DNA from: Pithys albifrons albifrons
Taxonomy: Eukaryota > Chordata > Aves > Passeriformes > Thamnophilidae
Direction of reading: 5' to 3'
DNA length: 64,000 nt
NCBI RefSeq assembly: GCF_047495875.1
Contig: NC_092464.1
Location: forward strand, 27,684,865 to 27,748,864
Shown here: one piece after another, positions 63,201 to 64,000 of the stretch
Numbering within the stretch: position 1 is the stretch's first letter
Layout: every line of letters starts with the position of its first letter
The notes under the pieces: model-generated
Databases searched by the model: none
What the model was told of the DNA's origin: nothing
The model's input: only the letters and a program-made list of their open reading frames with translations
Translations under genes and position numbers: made by a program

Positions 63201-64000
63201 ATGTAGGAAATTGCATAAGTACATGTACTTTGTATCACTTTCCATTTTTCAGTACTTTTTTTTTTGTATTCCTGTCCTAAGGTATTATCTTGTCACAGTT
63301 GTCATGTATGTGTCGCATCTGTCTAATCCACACCTAGCTGTGTTTTGATCTTGACTGAGTTCTCCATTCCAAATGGTAGATGTTTTACAGCATATCTACC
63401 TTTTGCAATGAAACAGAAAACCTGCTAGGATAGTACTGGCATTATTGAGGATTTTGTTTGGGTGCTGGTAAGGTGAGTTTTTGCTTTCCCGACTTACTGG
63501 TTGAACACTTTGTAAATGCAAGGACAAATTTCACAAAACTGACTTGCGCCGTTTTATGATACAGGGAAATCCTGCATTCAAAGTATCTCTGTAGAGATTG
63601 AACTGAGAAGTGTTTTGATTAAAAATCAGTGTCTTTGCATCTTTTACTGGATTAAGATCATAAATTTTGAATATGAACAGGTTTATCTCGGTTGTAATAT
63701 ATCATATAATAACAATGCTCCTTTAGTTTTTTTTTAAATAAGAAATCTTAAATTTTAAATTGTTTGTGGCAACTACATGCAGCTCTAATAGTTGATGTTC
63801 GTAATCTGTGATGTTTTGATTTTAAACTTGCTAGTGACAGAAATGATTCAAAGCAATTTAAAATGTAAATACAGTACTTGGAGACACACAGCAGTGAATA
63901 ATACTGAACAAAGTAAGCCAGGTTTATGTAATTCATTTCTGTCAACCTGCAAGGTAACTTTAGTGAAAACACATATAAAATTGCAAATGCCAAATTAAAG

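Larger units (their letters stand above)
51786..64000 (+). other. PHF14: PHF14 downstream intron (or 3' flank)
   Basis: Non-coding sequence after the last recognised exon. It begins with donor gtaaat and contains a possible alternative terminal exon (51970-52041), a solo LTR, a CR1 fragment at 54315-55560, and GT-rich/CA-rich tracts at 56766-57230. From about 57300 to 64000 I see only AT-rich sequence with chance ORFs and no recognisable repeat family, exon or RNA gene. Confidence 0.75.

Noticed and set aside
52042..64000. Search for the next PHF14 segment (expected RTRGRKRSFV start) and the fourth PHD finger.
   Set aside because: No in-phase exon with these motifs was seen by eye, so none is annotated; it probably lies beyond the window.
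1..64000. tRNA genes, CRISPR arrays, bacterial-type operons or intact viral genes.
   Set aside because: None seen. The tRNA-like and 5S-like matches are pieces of dispersed repeats, and the genome context is a vertebrate intron landscape.

Overview
This is a vertebrate, almost certainly avian, and probably passerine stretch of nuclear DNA. It is AT-rich, with short coding islands in long introns. The repeats are typical of birds: several CR1 LINE copies in both orientations, one of them carrying degenerate CR1 reverse-transcriptase peptides; a short SINE fragment joining a CR1-like tail to antisense tRNA-Ile sequence, as in the passerine element TguSINE1; and a solo retroviral-type LTR. All assignments were made by reading; no database was searched.

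The only protein gene I can support is PHF14 (PHD finger protein 14) on the plus strand. Twelve consecutive internal coding exons lie between 11661 and 51785. Their phases join without a break, giving about 744 residues: the acidic/lysine-rich N-terminal region, the PHD1-zinc knuckle-extended PHD (PZP) histone reader, a basic linker, a coiled coil and PHD3. The start codon and first exon(s) lie upstream of the window or were not found. The last exons, including the fourth PHD finger of the long isoform, lie beyond 64000 or were not found. All introns are GT-AG except the one at 42828-44229, which is GC-AG.

Layout. 1-11660: 5' intron with a palindromic TG/TA microsatellite, a TguSINE1-like fragment, a roughly 3.1 kb CR1 on the minus strand, and two CR1 pieces joined 5'-to-5'. 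11661-51785: the exons, with introns holding a CR1 3' end (14494-14725), a C/G homopolymer hairpin (20975-21015), an inverted pair of 5S-rRNA-headed SINE-like elements (36915-37215 minus, 49645-49952 plus), a 23-bp perfect palindrome (44065-44116) and a small CR1 tail (51205-51300). 51786-64000: intron or 3' flank with a possible alternative terminal exon (51970-52041), a solo LTR (53421-54117, 5-bp target duplication), a CR1 fragment (54315-55560) and an inverted pair of GT-rich and CA-rich tracts.

The most unusual content is the 5S-headed repeat family. Two copies share the same head, body and ends. The plus-strand copy keeps the internal 5S promoter boxes and is flanked by an 11-bp direct repeat, as expected of a LINE-mobilised SINE.
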